Assembly (NCBI RefSeq): GCF_028372415.1
Contig: NC_092872.1
Span: 259,495,008 to 259,559,007 of the forward strand
Origin: Notamacropus eugenii
Taxonomy: Eukaryota; Chordata; Mammalia; Diprotodontia; Macropodidae
Direction: 5' to 3'
DNA: 64,000 bases
The notes under the pieces are model-generated. The model saw nothing but the letters and a program-made list of their open reading frames with translations, searched no databases and had not been told where the DNA came from. Made by a program: the position numbers and the translations under genes. Positions within the stretch are counted from its first letter, which is position 1. The number at the start of each line of letters is the position of its first letter. Of the stretch, positions 50,960 to 61,394 are shown piece after piece.

Positions 50960-51676
50960 AACCTCTTTGTTTCCCTTAATTCCTTATTCTCCCTCACTTC
51001 ACATATCCAGTCAGTTGCCAGATCTTACCATTTCTACCTTCAAAACATCTCTAGAAACTGAGGCTTTCTCTCCTCTCCCACCTTCAGCCCTAATGTAGAC
51101 CCTCATCACTTGTCACTTGGATTCTTGTCATCTCTCCTTGCTCTACAGTGCTTCCAATGTGATTTTCTTTCAGCATTGATAAAACCATGTCACTTTCTCA
51201 ACAAAATCCAGTGGTTCCCTACTGCCTCTAGGATGAAAAAAGAGAACTCTCTTTAGCTCTCAAAGAACTTCACAATCTGGTCCTGTTCAGTCTTTCCAGT
51301 CTTGTTGTACATACTTAGCAATCCAACCACACTACCCTCCCCCCTTTCCTCTCAAACAACTTTCCATCTCCAATCTTTGTGCCTTTGCACTGGCTGTGCA
51401 CCATGCCTGGCATGCCCTCCTTTCTCACCCCCACCATGTAGAATCTCTACTCCTTCAAGTCAAAGCTCAAGTACCACCTTCTGCCTTCTTGACCACACAC
51501 CCCCAACTGCTAAAGTTCTCCCTGTCAAACTTTGTACTTAATGACTTTGTGTTTATTTTCACTTATTCTCTTTATAATTACTCTGCTTATACTTACAGAA
51601 GTGTTTGCTATCTCTCTCAGAATGGAAACTGCTTGTCTCATTCTTTTTATTTGCATTCCCAGCACCTAACTCATTC

Positions 51677-51678
<2 letters not shown>
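50960..51678 (+). mobile_element. L2 LINE 3' region, sense, long copy
   Basis: 'gataaaaccatgtcactttc', 'cacaatctggtcctgttcag', 'tgcctttgcactggctgtgc', 'accatgcctggcatgccctc' and 'ttgcattcccagcacctaac' in L2 order. It explains the overlapping open frames here. Confidence 0.92.

Positions 51679-51739
<61 letters not shown>
51679..51739. repeat. (GA)30 microsatellite at the end of the L2 copy
   Basis: Uninterrupted GA units followed by a short GGGA/ACAG-rich degenerate zone to about 51795. Confidence 0.97.
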
Positions 51740-51742
<3 letters not shown>

Positions 51743-51824
51743 GGAGGGAGAGACACACAGAGAGACACAGGGAGACAGAGAAACAGAGACAGACAAAACA
51801 CTAAGGTTCAAAATGCAAAATTAT

Positions 51825-51925
51825 CTTTTCCAAAGATAACCCAGCTAAGAAGTAGCAGAATTCAAGCCCAGGTCCTCTGACCACAAACCCAGTATGTTTC
51901 TTACTACATTGCATTGTCTTCCTTG
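51825..51925 (-). mobile_element. Antisense CORE-SINE 5' half
   Basis: 'cagaattcaagcccaggtcc' B box and 'gtttcttactacattgcatt' head. The middle 'aacccagctaagaagtagca' is also clear. Confidence 0.75.
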
Positions 51926-52039
51926 AATGAATCCTGCTGGGTGAGTGGGTACTTCAACCAACAAGCAATTCTTGACTTTGCCATGTGCATGACCCTGTGG
52001 TGGATACAAGGATATATGAGTCTGGACAGTTCTACTTAA

Positions 52040-52138
52040 CAAACTAAGGTGCCACCATGTGTCAGCCTCAATATTAGGTCCTTGAGATACAAAGACAAAA
52101 AAAGAAACCTCATCCACCTTCCAGGATCTCATGATCTA
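52040..52138 (-). mobile_element. Antisense L2 fragment
   Basis: 'caccatgtgtcagcctcaat' and 'gagatacaaagacaaaaaaa' with 'ccaggatctcatgatcta'. Confidence 0.65.
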
Positions 52139-52312
52139 GTACTTTCTCTGTCATAATTCCTTTGCATAACTTAGCATATAGCTCATATTTACATATCTTT
52201 GTAAGTACTCTATTCCTGTAAGTTCCTCGAGGACAGGGTTTTGTTTGTGTGTTTTGTTTCTCCAGGACCTGTAATATAGTGTGCACTTATGAATTATCGG
52301 TTATTGAATCCT
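52139..52312 (+). mobile_element. L2 3' end, sense
   Basis: 'gtaagttcctcgaggacagg' and 'ctccaggacctgtaatatag'. It sits tail-to-tail with the antisense fragment at 52040. Confidence 0.7.
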
Positions 52313-52500
52313 ACTAGAAGGATATGATTTGCAGATGTGTTACCCTGATGCAGCACCCCAGGTCCTATGTCTCTCAGATTGGAGGGTGGAGCCATGAACT
52401 CCAAACCTCTATTTAAGGAGGGAGCTCAGTTCATCATCTCCTTACTTCACTCCTGGCTGGACCACTTCAGGACTTCTCCCCCCTCCACCCCCCTCCCCAC

Positions 52501-52501
<1 letters not shown>

Positions 52502-52559
<58 letters not shown>
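52502..52559. repeat. (CA)29 microsatellite
   Basis: Uninterrupted AC units after a C-rich run ('ctccaccccc'). Confidence 0.97.
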
Positions 52560-52561
<2 letters not shown>

Positions 52562-52562
<1 letters not shown>

Positions 52563-52705
52563 CTTTCATTTTGTATATTATCTCCACACATAAAAACACT
52601 GGATTGTTAGTTCCTTGAGGACAGGGAGTGTCTTTCGCTTTTTGCTTTTACATCCCTAGCACTTAACTTGGTGCCTAGCTTTTGGTTGGTGCTTAATAAA
52701 TTGAC
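52562..52705 (+). mobile_element. L2 3' end, sense
   Basis: 'ttgttagttccttgaggaca', 'tccctagcacttaacttggt' and a closing 'gcttaataaattga'. Confidence 0.85.
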
Positions 52706-53290
52706 TATATTTCTTTGGCTTTTTTTGTCCTGGGGCAAATATTTTCTCTGTAAATGTCTGAATGTAACTCATGTACATATCTCCAAAGACATGGACAAAA
52801 TGAACCCTGCTTCTTGCACAAGTACTCAAAGTAATACCGTGAAGTGGATATAGAGTAGTCTATTTTACTCCACAGCCAAAATGGAGAAAACACAAAGGAT
52901 TCATTGTAACCATTAAAAATGAATTCAATTTGACTTCTTTCTTTTGATTCCAACCTCCACTCCTCCCCCTCCCTGCTCCAAGGCACCACCCTCAGATTCT
53001 GGACTTGCCTCAGAAAGGAAATGCACTTGGTATCGATAGAGATGCAACTATTTTACCTCTGGATCCATGATGGGGTCTGGTCCCATGATACATAGCCAAT
53101 AGCTTGGACTCTTCCTGAAATCAACTCATGATGGCTGGAAAAGCACTCCCTCAGAATTATTATGAGTCCTTCCTTCACATTGGAACCCATCTAGGAATCC
53201 AGTAGGATTATAGTCCTGCCTGAAAATCTCTCCAGAAGAAAATAAATTTGGACTTCCTAGGACAGCAACCCCCACCCTATGACCCATAAA
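52706..53290. other. Unassigned intergenic sequence
   Basis: No recognised repeat. No exon is supported. Confidence 0.3.
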
Positions 53291-53294
53291 CCCT

Positions 53295-53560
53295 GCAGTG
53301 TGCTAATAAATGTTTTAACAACTAGCTTGGGGCAAAAGGAGTGAGAACAAGACACACTTTTATGTGTAATCTACATTTTTAACATTTTCTTCATCACTTT
53401 CTTAAGTCTAAAAAATCAACAAAACAATAAATCATATTCTGATTTGCAGAATTTTCAATTTCTAAGGCTTGCACCAGAAATTTAACAGCCAGCTCTCTCA
53501 AAAACCAATATGAGCTGGTTCCAACACACCCCTGCTAAGATAATTCAAACAATACAGTAC
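53295..53560 (+). mobile_element. Unknown interspersed family, copy 2 (longer)
   Basis: 'acattttcttcatcactttc', 'ttaagtctaaaaaatcaaca', 'aatttctaaggcttgcacca' align with the copy at 49870. This one extends further to 'ccaatatgagctggttccaa'. Confidence 0.5.
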
Positions 53561-53904
53561 TAGTGTAGTTCTGATATGTCATCCAATATGGCACACTCAC
53601 TCCCACCCTTCAGTCTCTGGGATGGTTGCCCCTCCCCCAACCAGTTCTCCTATTCTCATAGCTAGCTAGCTCTACTACAACTAGATTTCAGAAGAGAGAT
53701 TTGTCCTAATCAGGAAGGGGGTGTAGACAGGGAAGGAATTTGACTTGGGTTTCTTCCATTTCCAAGATGTCACCATGATGATCAATTTAAAGCCATGCTC
53801 TGGCTTGAACTTTATTCCCTAATCCTATATCCTAAACCTTTACTGTCACAGCCTAGACATCTCTCCTTCCCTCTAACAATCCTAAGGCATTTCAAGATTT
53901 CATA

Positions 53905-54115
53905 GGACTATAGATCACAGATTTGGAATTTGGAATTATTTAGAATTAGAACTTGAACAGGTCATAGAGGTCATAAATTCCAGCTTCACCTATTTTACAA
54001 ATAAGGAAAGCGAGACTAAGAGAGACTTACCTAGTCACATTGCTACTAAGGCAGAGGTGGCATTTGAATCCTTGTCCTTAGACTCCAAATGTTTTCTCCT
54101 GCAACACAATTTAAG
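53905..54115 (-). mobile_element. Antisense CORE-SINE variant
   Basis: 'gaacttgaacaggtcataga', 'cctattttacaaataaggaa' core and 'ggcatttgaatccttgtcct' B box. Confidence 0.85.
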
Positions 54116-54269
54116 TGGGAAGGCAGGAACCCATGTCTATCATTGAAGTCCCCTTGTGTTCATCATGGTGGAAAGATGACCCTGGAATCTCAAAAGTCTG
54201 AACAAATGGAGCTCAAGCTCTTTCAGGTACTATCAACTTGAAAGGCTTTGAGAATAGCTCTGGTAATGA

Positions 54270-54665
54270 ACTACAAAGAACCCTGGAGGCCATCAGATTC
54301 AACTTTATCATTTTACAGATAAATAAACTGTGAGATATAGTGAAGCAGCAAGGTGTGTAGATAAACTGGACTTGGAATTGTCAAGACCTGAATTCAAATC
54401 TTGTCTCAGACACTAGTTACTCAGTTTCCTCATCTGTAATGGGGATAATAATACCATGTATTTCACAGAGTTGTTCACAGGATCAAAATAGGTAATAGAC
54501 TTAAAGCATTTTCCAAGCCTTAAAGTACTATAGAAATGTTAATTGTTATCATTAAATGCTTTGCCCAGTATCACACAGTTAATAAGTATTGGAGGTAGAA
54601 TTGGAGCCCAGCTCTTTCTGACTCTAAGTCCAGTGCCTTTTTTTACTATACCCATACCACACTAC
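54270..54665 (-). mobile_element. Antisense CORE-SINE interrupted by a sense SINE
   Basis: 'ccctggaggccatcagattc' and 'atcattttacagataaataa' at 54270-54342. It resumes at 54553 with 'aaatgctttgcccagtatca' and 'aattggagcccagctctttc'. The insert is the sense copy at 54343-54552. Confidence 0.85.
54343..54552 (+). mobile_element. CORE-SINE inserted in an antisense CORE-SINE
   Basis: 'agacctgaattcaaatcttg' B box, 'ctcatctgtaatggggataa' core and 'aagtactatagaaatgttaa' tail. Confidence 0.88.
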
Positions 54666-54829
54666 CTCTCAGAACCATACATTCCACCCGACTTTGAACT
54701 CAGGTCACTGGGTGCAGATTCTAGCCTGCCAACCATCATACCATGCAACCAAATCAAAATTAAATTCTTATTTCCTATAGACAGAAAATACTCCAGAGAC
54801 ACCCATGGGATAGCTGATTTCATAGATAG

Positions 54830-54833
<4 letters not shown>

Positions 54834-54880
<47 letters not shown>
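54834..54880. repeat. (GA)n microsatellite
   Basis: About 23 uninterrupted GA units; 35 bp to the right is a short GTGAA pentamer run (54905-54927). Confidence 0.95.
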
Positions 54881-54884
<4 letters not shown>

Positions 54885-55029
54885 GAGAGAAAGATTTCAC
54901 TTCTATATGAAGTGAAGTGAAGTGAAGCTGTCTGAGCAACAACTCAAGGTCATGGCTTTTCTGGCTTTTCAGGGCATGGTTCATCCTCCTGGTAGCAGTC
55001 ACCTTCTCTGAGAAGGAGATAGTAACAAT

Positions 55030-55399
55030 TTGCCATGAAAATTTATCTTACATTACAGGAAAGTAGGAGAGAAGGGAATAAGCAGGGGGGAATGATAGAA
55101 GGAAGGGCAAATGGAAGGAGAGTGTAATTAGAAGTAAATACTTTTGAGGAGGAATAGGGTAAAAAAAAATAGAATAAACGGGGGGCAGGATAAGATGGAG
55201 GGAAATATAGTTAGTCTTTCACAACATGACTTTTATGGAAGTCTTTTGCACAACTGTATATGTATATCATATATCAAATTTCTTACCTTCTCAGTGGGGA
55301 TAGGTGGGGAGGAAGGAGGGAGAGAAGTTGGAATTCGAAGTTTTAAAAATGAATGTTAAATATTGTTTTTACCTGCAACTGAGAAATAAGAAATACAAG
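55030..55399 (+). mobile_element. HAL1-like 3'UTR, sense
   Basis: 'ggcaggataagatggaggga', 'aatatagttagtctttcaca', 'gacttttatggaagtctttt' match the reverse complement of 61600-61700 in the right-edge element. Confidence 0.88.
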
Positions 55400-55613
55400 C
55401 AGTGGGATATAGAAATCTATCTTGCCCCCCAAGAAAATAGATGGAATGGGGATAAGAGAAGGGAAGGATGTGATAGAAGGGAGGGTAGGTTTGGGGGAAA
55501 GGGGAATCAGAATGTATGCTGGGGTGGGTGGAGGGGAGAGATGGGGAGAAAATTTGGAACTCAAAATCTTTTGGAAATGAATGTTGAAAACTGAAAATAA
55601 ATAAATAAATTAG
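55400..55613 (+). mobile_element. L1/HAL1-type 3' end, sense, second copy
   Basis: 'gaaggatgtgatagaaggga', 'aaggggaatcagaatgtatg', 'atttggaactcaaaatcttt' and an AATAAATAAATAAATTA end. Same family as 11414-11655, directly abutting the previous element. Confidence 0.88.
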
Positions 55614-55614
55614 G

Positions 55615-56350
55615 GGGGAAAGAGAAGTTTTCAGGAAATACTACATGGTAAAGGTCAGTTCCCAAGCTCAGGAGATGGCTGTCAAAGCTCGATTCATCCA
55701 CATCCATATAGCAATTGCTGTTCAGTGTTTGTCATGCACTTAAGGAAAGAAACACCAAACAGAAGAGCCAGTCAGGGACTTGAGGTCCAGTTCCAAGGAA
55801 GCACACATTCCAACTGCCTTGTGGTAATCACTATAGTTGTTGTTGGAGAAGCTATTGGGAGGAGGATGCTTCCCCTGCCCCCCACCATCACTCACTCAGG
55901 AAGTCTGAGGGAAATCTGATATTGACATCCCAAAAAACAGGACAGCTCCAAAGAAGGAGGAGCTTTTCTCCTTTGGCTGACCTAATGAGAATATGCTCTT
56001 GCTGGCTCAATCACCAAATCATCTTTGAAACAGACTCACCCATCAGTAGAACCAAAAGATTAGCCAAGAGCCTCTCAATGTATCATTAGCAAGAGACCAG
56101 AGCACATGTCTCTGAAACTGTCCCTAGTGAATGTCCAGCTCAACTCCAACATCCCATTAGCTCTACGAAGTGTCAGAGGCAGGATTTGATCCCAGACCTC
56201 CTACAATCACATCCCATATCTCTGGGGGTGATTACAACCTTGCCTCTTCCCTCAACTGAGGAGACAGAACATAGTGGTATCAAGAAGATTACAGATAATA
56301 TCCTACCACCTAAACACCCCTCTAAAGTCCACAGAGTCACCATTTCTCTT
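55615..56350. other. Unassigned intergenic sequence
   Basis: A weak SINE-like middle near 56160-56210 ('gaagtgtcagaggcaggatt') is antisense CORE-SINE. Otherwise unassigned. Confidence 0.35.
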
Positions 56351-56354
56351 CTCA

Positions 56355-56575
56355 AAATAACAGCTAACATGTATATAGCACTTTAAGGTTTGCACGGTAC
56401 TTTACATATATATTCCTTGTAACAAACCTCTAAGATAGGTGCAATTATTATCCTTACATTGTAGATGAGGAAACTGAGTCTGGAAGGGATTAACTCATTT
56501 ACTCAGTGTCTGGGGCAGGATTCGAACTCAGGGTTCCTGTCTCCAAGTCCAGTACTGTCTTGTTCTTCTGCCTAT
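56355..56575 (-). mobile_element. Antisense CORE-SINE, full length
   Basis: 'acagctaacatgtatatagc' tail, 'attgtagatgaggaaactga' core, 'aggattcgaactcagggttc' B box. Confidence 0.92.
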
Positions 56576-56684
56576 GAACCTATTCTTACATGTGTTTCTT
56601 CTGAGAGATAGTTGCCACATAGTTTTCTGTTGAAGGAGATTATCCAATTCAATCAGGACACAGCCCATAAACTGGTGGAGAAAA

Positions 56685-56828
56685 CAGTGTAATATGGTAG
56701 AAATCATCCTGCACTGAGGATCAAAATCCCTGCTTTGCCACTGTTAAGTTCTGTTTTTTTATCTATAAAATATGAAGCTGAATTGGATGGGCTCTGAGAT
56801 CCCTTCTGGCTTTAATTCATGAAACTAT
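56685..56828 (+). mobile_element. CORE-SINE variant, sense
   Basis: 'aaaatccctgctttgccact', 'tttatctataaaatatgaag', 'ctgagatcccttctggcttt'. Confidence 0.75.
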
Positions 56829-57134
56829 AAAATGGAAAATCTTAGCTCTACAATCAAGTTATATTTTACAGTCATGGTAGTAAACTCCTGTCTGACATTT
56901 AAAATTCTTCCCTCCCTGGTCCCCTCCCTACCATTCCTGTCTTCTCACACATTACTCCCCTCCATGTTTCTGCAAACAGAAATGCTGAGCAGTATGCTAA
57001 CAGCTAACAGCCTTACCCTCATGCATGAAACCTGGCACTTGGCACTTTTGTGGAAATAAAAGTTCCTCCCTTCAGGGAACCCACAGTCTAGTTGAAGAAT
57101 ATGACATAAACACAGGAAAAAATATATTTCATGG

Positions 57135-57345
57135 AGGCAGTGATTTGTAGTGGCTATAGAACGGGACCTTCAGGAAGACCTGGATTCAAGTTCAGCCTGT
57201 AACACACATTGACCCCAAGCAAGTCACTTTAACCTCTCAATGCCCTCAGATAGCTCTTTAAGACCATAAATTGTAGAGTAGATGTGGTAGGAGAAATTTC
57301 CTCACTTGGAATTCCCCAAACCAGTAAAATCACAAATCCAGTTAT
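57135..57345 (+). mobile_element. CORE-SINE variant with alternative tail, uninterrupted
   Basis: 'aagacctggattcaagttca' B box, 'ccaagcaagtcactttaacc', then the alternative tail 'aagaccataaattgtagagt' and 'tggaattccccaaaccagta'. Same family as 30551-30960. Confidence 0.75.
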
Positions 57346-57734
57346 CCCCCAAATAAATCATCTTTTATCATGGACTAGTTTCCAGGTTATGGCTTCTGAG
57401 GAGGTTTAACCATTAACCTTCCAAATGGGGGAGGGATGAGAGTAGGGGTAAGAAGGAGATTTAATAACTGTATTGATACATTAATTAATTGAATCCTGAT
57501 TTAAGACTTTCTTTAAATGCATGATTGTGAATAGTTTATATTTGGCATTTCTTTTGTATTTAAGAAATGCGTGTCCCATACTCAACTCCATGGTATATTC
57601 AGTACCTTTCTTCTCCTCAATTTGAGGAGACCCTAGACATGAGCCAAAACCTTACATTTAAGCAATTTTCCCCAGTTGCACCAGGATTGGGGTTCAGTAG
57701 GCCAAAGAACATTGAAAAGGGAAGAGTGATGATT

Positions 57735-57776
57735 CAATGTAGCTTTAAAAACAAGCAATGTAGCTTTAAAAACAAG
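57735..57776. repeat. Perfect tandem duplication, 21-bp unit x2
   Basis: The unit CAATGTAGCTTT AAAAACAAG occurs twice without mismatch, followed by a partial third start (CAAT). Confidence 0.97.
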
Positions 57777-57799
57777 CAATCTACCCTCTCCCACTCTAT

Positions 57800-57970
57800 T
57801 GTCATAGAATCAGAGACCTTTAGAGACCATGGAATCCAATCCACTCATTTTATATAGGAAGAAACTGAGGCTAAGAAAAATTGAAAGACTTATGAGTCAG
57901 ACAGCTAAGGCAAGATCTGAACTTAGATACTCCTTACTCCAAGTCCAGCACTCATCCCACCAGGACACAT
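57800..57970 (-). mobile_element. Antisense CORE-SINE variant
   Basis: 'gtcatagaatcagagacctt', 'aggaagaaactgaggctaag' and 'agcactcatcccaccaggac'. Confidence 0.85.
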
Positions 57971-57974
57971 GACT

Positions 57975-58545
57975 GCTTTTTCCCCTTAGTTCCTTTTGTC
58001 AGCCACTGATTTCATCTGCTTCCATGAAGGATGAGGAAATAACTGCTCACCCTATCCTTCACCCCAGATACCAGGCAGCTACAAGCACATGTCCTGCCTA
58101 GGTGAGCCTGACACTAGATTTTTGACTGCATTTTCTATTTGTTCCTTCCTGATCATAGGTGAATGAGTATTGATCCTGAAATGGACATGTCCAGGCTTAA
58201 AGGTCACCTTATGAGCTCAGGAAGTTCTGCAGTCCTGGGTCCTTTGACTGGAGCTGACTAATGGCAAGAAAAGGAACATCTAACAACTATTCAGTTGACT
58301 ACCAAAAAGAGGATGAGCCCAAGCCTTGACCTGACTTGCCAGAAGTCCTCTACTGTGAGGAAGACAGTGCAGTGCCAAGGTGAAATATAAGATACCTGCT
58401 CTTATGTCCCACAAAACGCTTTGTGTTTCAATGGCATTTTAAGTATTCACCACACCCAGGAGAGTATAACAGAAGTGTATTGCTCCCACTTGTTTAAGTT
58501 TGTACCTAGAAAATGCATGTGTTCAGCCTATCTTTGGTGAATAAG
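57975..58545. other. Unassigned intergenic sequence
   Basis: No recognised repeat or exon. Confidence 0.3.
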
Positions 58546-58549
58546 TACT

Positions 58550-58790
58550 AAGTGATGCCATAGTGGATAGAGTACTGGGCTTGGAATCGGGAAGACCTGA
58601 GTTCAAATATGACCTCAGATACTTAATATCCGTGTGAGCCTAGGAAAGTCACTTAACTCTATTTGACTCAGTTTTCTCATCTATAAAATGAGCAGGAGAA
58701 GGAAATGACTAACCACTCCAGGATATTTGCCAAGAAAACTCCAAAAATGGTCACAAAGAGCTAGACATGACTGAAATGCCTGAACAACAC
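58550..58790 (+). mobile_element. MAR1 SINE, full length
   Basis: 'tgagttcaaatatgacctca' B box, 'aaatgagcaggagaaggaaa', 'taaccactccaggatatttg', 'ccaagaaaactccaaaaatg' and 'agctagacatgactgaaatg', i.e. tRNA-like head, core and RTE tail. Confidence 0.93.
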
Positions 58791-58794
58791 TTGT

Positions 58795-59180
58795 CCCATA
58801 TCTGATTCACATTATCTTTGAAGTACTTTTCTCTTCTCTCTCCTTTTGGGAAAATCCTAGGCATCAGCAAAAACCAGATCTTTAAATAATTGTTCCAAGG
58901 GGGTGCCAGGGTGGGTGCTTAATGAGTCAAAGAGCATAAGAAAACAGAACAAACCCCCCACTACAGACCAGGCTTCACTTGTACTGAACAACATGCTTGG
59001 GCCTGGAGCAGAGAGCAGGCCCTGCATGGAGAAGGGGAAAGGTCCAGGACCTCAATCTCTTGGTCTGAATATAGGCTGGATGACTGACTACCTGTTGAGT
59101 TTGTTATAGTGAGCATTCCTTCCATGTATGACCTGGATTAGATGAATGCTGAGGCTCTTTGTCACTCTCAAACTGTGATT
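58795..59180. other. Unassigned intergenic sequence
   Basis: No recognised repeat or exon. Confidence 0.3.
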
Positions 59181-59184
59181 CGAT

Positions 59185-59290
59185 TATTTTGTGACTTGCT
59201 CAAGATCACAACAAGTTAGTGGCAAATCCAGGACTATAGTCTAAGTCTGCTCAACTCCAACCCAACAGCTTCCATTAAGCTTAATGGTGA
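59185..59290 (-). mobile_element. Antisense CORE-SINE 5' half
   Basis: 'ttgtgacttgctcaagatca' and 'caacagcttccattaagctt'. Confidence 0.6.
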
Positions 59291-59597
59291 GGAATGAGAC
59301 AGGGAAGGAAACATAAAGTTGAGTCTCCAATGTGAGGCTAAGGAAACCAATTGGGAGATAATAGAAAGAAAAAAAAATCTAGCACGGTCTAAAAATACAA
59401 TGGATTGACTGCCTTAGGAAGTTGTGAATGCATTGTCTTCCCACCACCTAATTCCTAGACCATTCTTTTTCTGCCTGTTACTAGATCTCCAACCTGTCTG
59501 GAGTACTACTTATCTTAAATGTTATCAAAGGGAAATTCTTACTTCAGGTTTGAAAATCTTACAGTTATGAGTCTGACTTCTCAGTCCTAGTTGTATT

Positions 59598-59865
59598 TCT
59601 GAGGCAGCTGTCCACTGGATAGAGTGCTGGACTCAAAGTCAGGAAAACCTGAATTCAAATCCTGCCTCAGATACTAGCTGAATGATCCTGAACAAAACAG
59701 TTAACTGTTCTCAGACTCAGTTTTCCATCTATAAAATGGGGATAATAACAGTACCTTTGTCTCTGGGTTAAAAGGTGGGTCCAATGAGATGAAAATGTGT
59801 AAAGGGCTTTACAAACCTTAAGGGACTAGATAAATCCTAGTTATTACTATTATCATTTTATATTA
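59598..59865 (+). mobile_element. CORE-SINE, full length
   Basis: 'aggcagctgtccactggata' head, 'gaattcaaatcctgcctcag' B box, 'ctataaaatggggataataa' core, 'gggctttacaaaccttaagg' tail. Confidence 0.93.
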
Positions 59866-59934
59866 ACATTTTTATTATTAATATCTATATTAATATACCG
59901 TTTTATCTTGTGTTAATATTGTTTATGTTCATTA

Positions 59935-60100
59935 ACTCATGACTTCCTTTGTCATTATGGCAAGCCTTATGGGTCCTTTCTTAGAATAATATTTTTAAAT
60001 GTAGCAAATGAAACACATAAGATTCAAAAAGGAAACCAATTATACTGAACTATAGTTGTCAAAAAATTTTAAGCTAAGTTCATGAACCCTGGACAAAGTG
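59935..60100 (+). mobile_element. hAT-like family, sense copy
   Basis: 'agccttatgggtcctttctt', 'aataatatttttaaatgtag', 'aggaaaccaattatactgaa' and 'aagttcatgaaccctgg'. Confidence 0.7.
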
Positions 60101-60144
60101 CTACTGTTCCAATCTGTTATCAGCCTGCCAAGAGGTGGGAAGCA

Positions 60145-60650
60145 TACTTTATTTTTAAAGAATATTTTATTTTTTACCCAATTGCACATAAAAACAATTT
60201 TAATATTAACCTTTTGTTCTAAGTTCCAAATTCTATCCCTCCCTCCTTTCTCTCTTCTCTCCCTGAGACAGTAAGCAATCTGATATAGATTATATATGTG
60301 TAATCATGTAAAACATCTTTCCATATTTGTCATTTTGTGGAAGAAAACAAAGAAAGAGGAGAGAAAAAGAAAGAGGGAGGGAGGGAGAAAGGGATGGAGG
60401 AAGGAAGGGAAAAATAGCAAGCTTAAGTCTCTATTCAGACTTAATCAGTTCTTGCTCTGAAGGCAGATAGCATTTTTCTTCATGACTGCTTTGGGATTGT
60501 CTTGGATCATTATATTGCTCAGAATAGCTAAATCATTCAGAGTTGTTCATTATAGAATATTGCTATTACTGTGTAAGATGTTTTCCTGGTTCTGCTCACT
60601 TCACTATGCATCAGTTCATACAAACCTTCTCAGTTCTCTTTAAATCCAAG
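60145..60650 (-). mobile_element. Antisense L1 3'UTR
   Basis: 'cccaattgcacataaaaaca', 'cagtaagcaatctgatatag', 'attgtcttggatcattatat', 'tcctggttctgctcacttca'. It contains a purine run at 60350-60412. Confidence 0.93.
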
Positions 60651-60779
60651 GTAGTCAGTCACTTTAGGTGGGGAAGGATGATTGATTGATTCAGTAGAGT
60701 AGACCTTGCCCACTTAGTCCACCCACTTGGTCCATATCTCTGGTTGATTGGTTCAACTGAGAAGTCTAGTTGATCATTA

Positions 60780-61028
60780 CCTTTATAATAACTATATTTA
60801 TAATTATAGCAATGACAACCACTCCAATATCTATAGCATTTTCCTCACATCAACCCTGTGAGGAGGATAGTATAAATATGTTGTATCTATTCTACAGATG
60901 AGGAAAAGTGAGAGTCACAGAAGTTGTGATTTATCCATGTCTACACAGCTAGTGCCTGAGATGGGTTTTAAACATAGATCTCCTCACTCCACCCAAATTC
61001 TGCACTTTAACTGCTATGACAGCTGCAT
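60780..61028 (-). mobile_element. Antisense CORE-SINE, full length
   Basis: 'tctattctacagatgaggaa' core, 'catgtctacacagctagtgc' and 'actttaactgctatgacagc' head. Confidence 0.88.
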
Positions 61029-61031
61029 CTC

Positions 61032-61283
61032 CAATTGTTGTTCCTTCATTTTTCAGTCATGTCTGACTTTTCATAACCCCATTTGGGGATTTCTTGGCAA
61101 AGATCCTGGAGTGGCTTTCCATTCCCTTCTCCAACTCATTTTACAGATGAGGAAACTGAGGCAAATAAGGTGAAGCAGCTTGCTCAGGGTAAAACAGATA
61201 GTAAGTGTCTGAGGCTGGATTTAAACTCAGGAAGAGGAGTCTTCCTGATTCCAAGCCTGGCATTCTATCCACTGCATCAACTA
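61032..61283 (-). mobile_element. MAR1 SINE, antisense, full length
   Basis: 'cagtcatgtctgacttttca', 'taaccccatttggggatttc', 'ctccaactcattttacagat' and 'ctggatttaaactcaggaag'. Classic antisense MAR1. Confidence 0.95.
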
Positions 61284-61394
61284 CAAACAAAATCTTCCTA
61301 TTTCCCCACCCACCCATCCACCCACCTACAGGTATGGTGATAACCATGAAGAAAATCAAATTAAAGAGTGAGGAAAAGGAGGAAGTTCCAAGTA

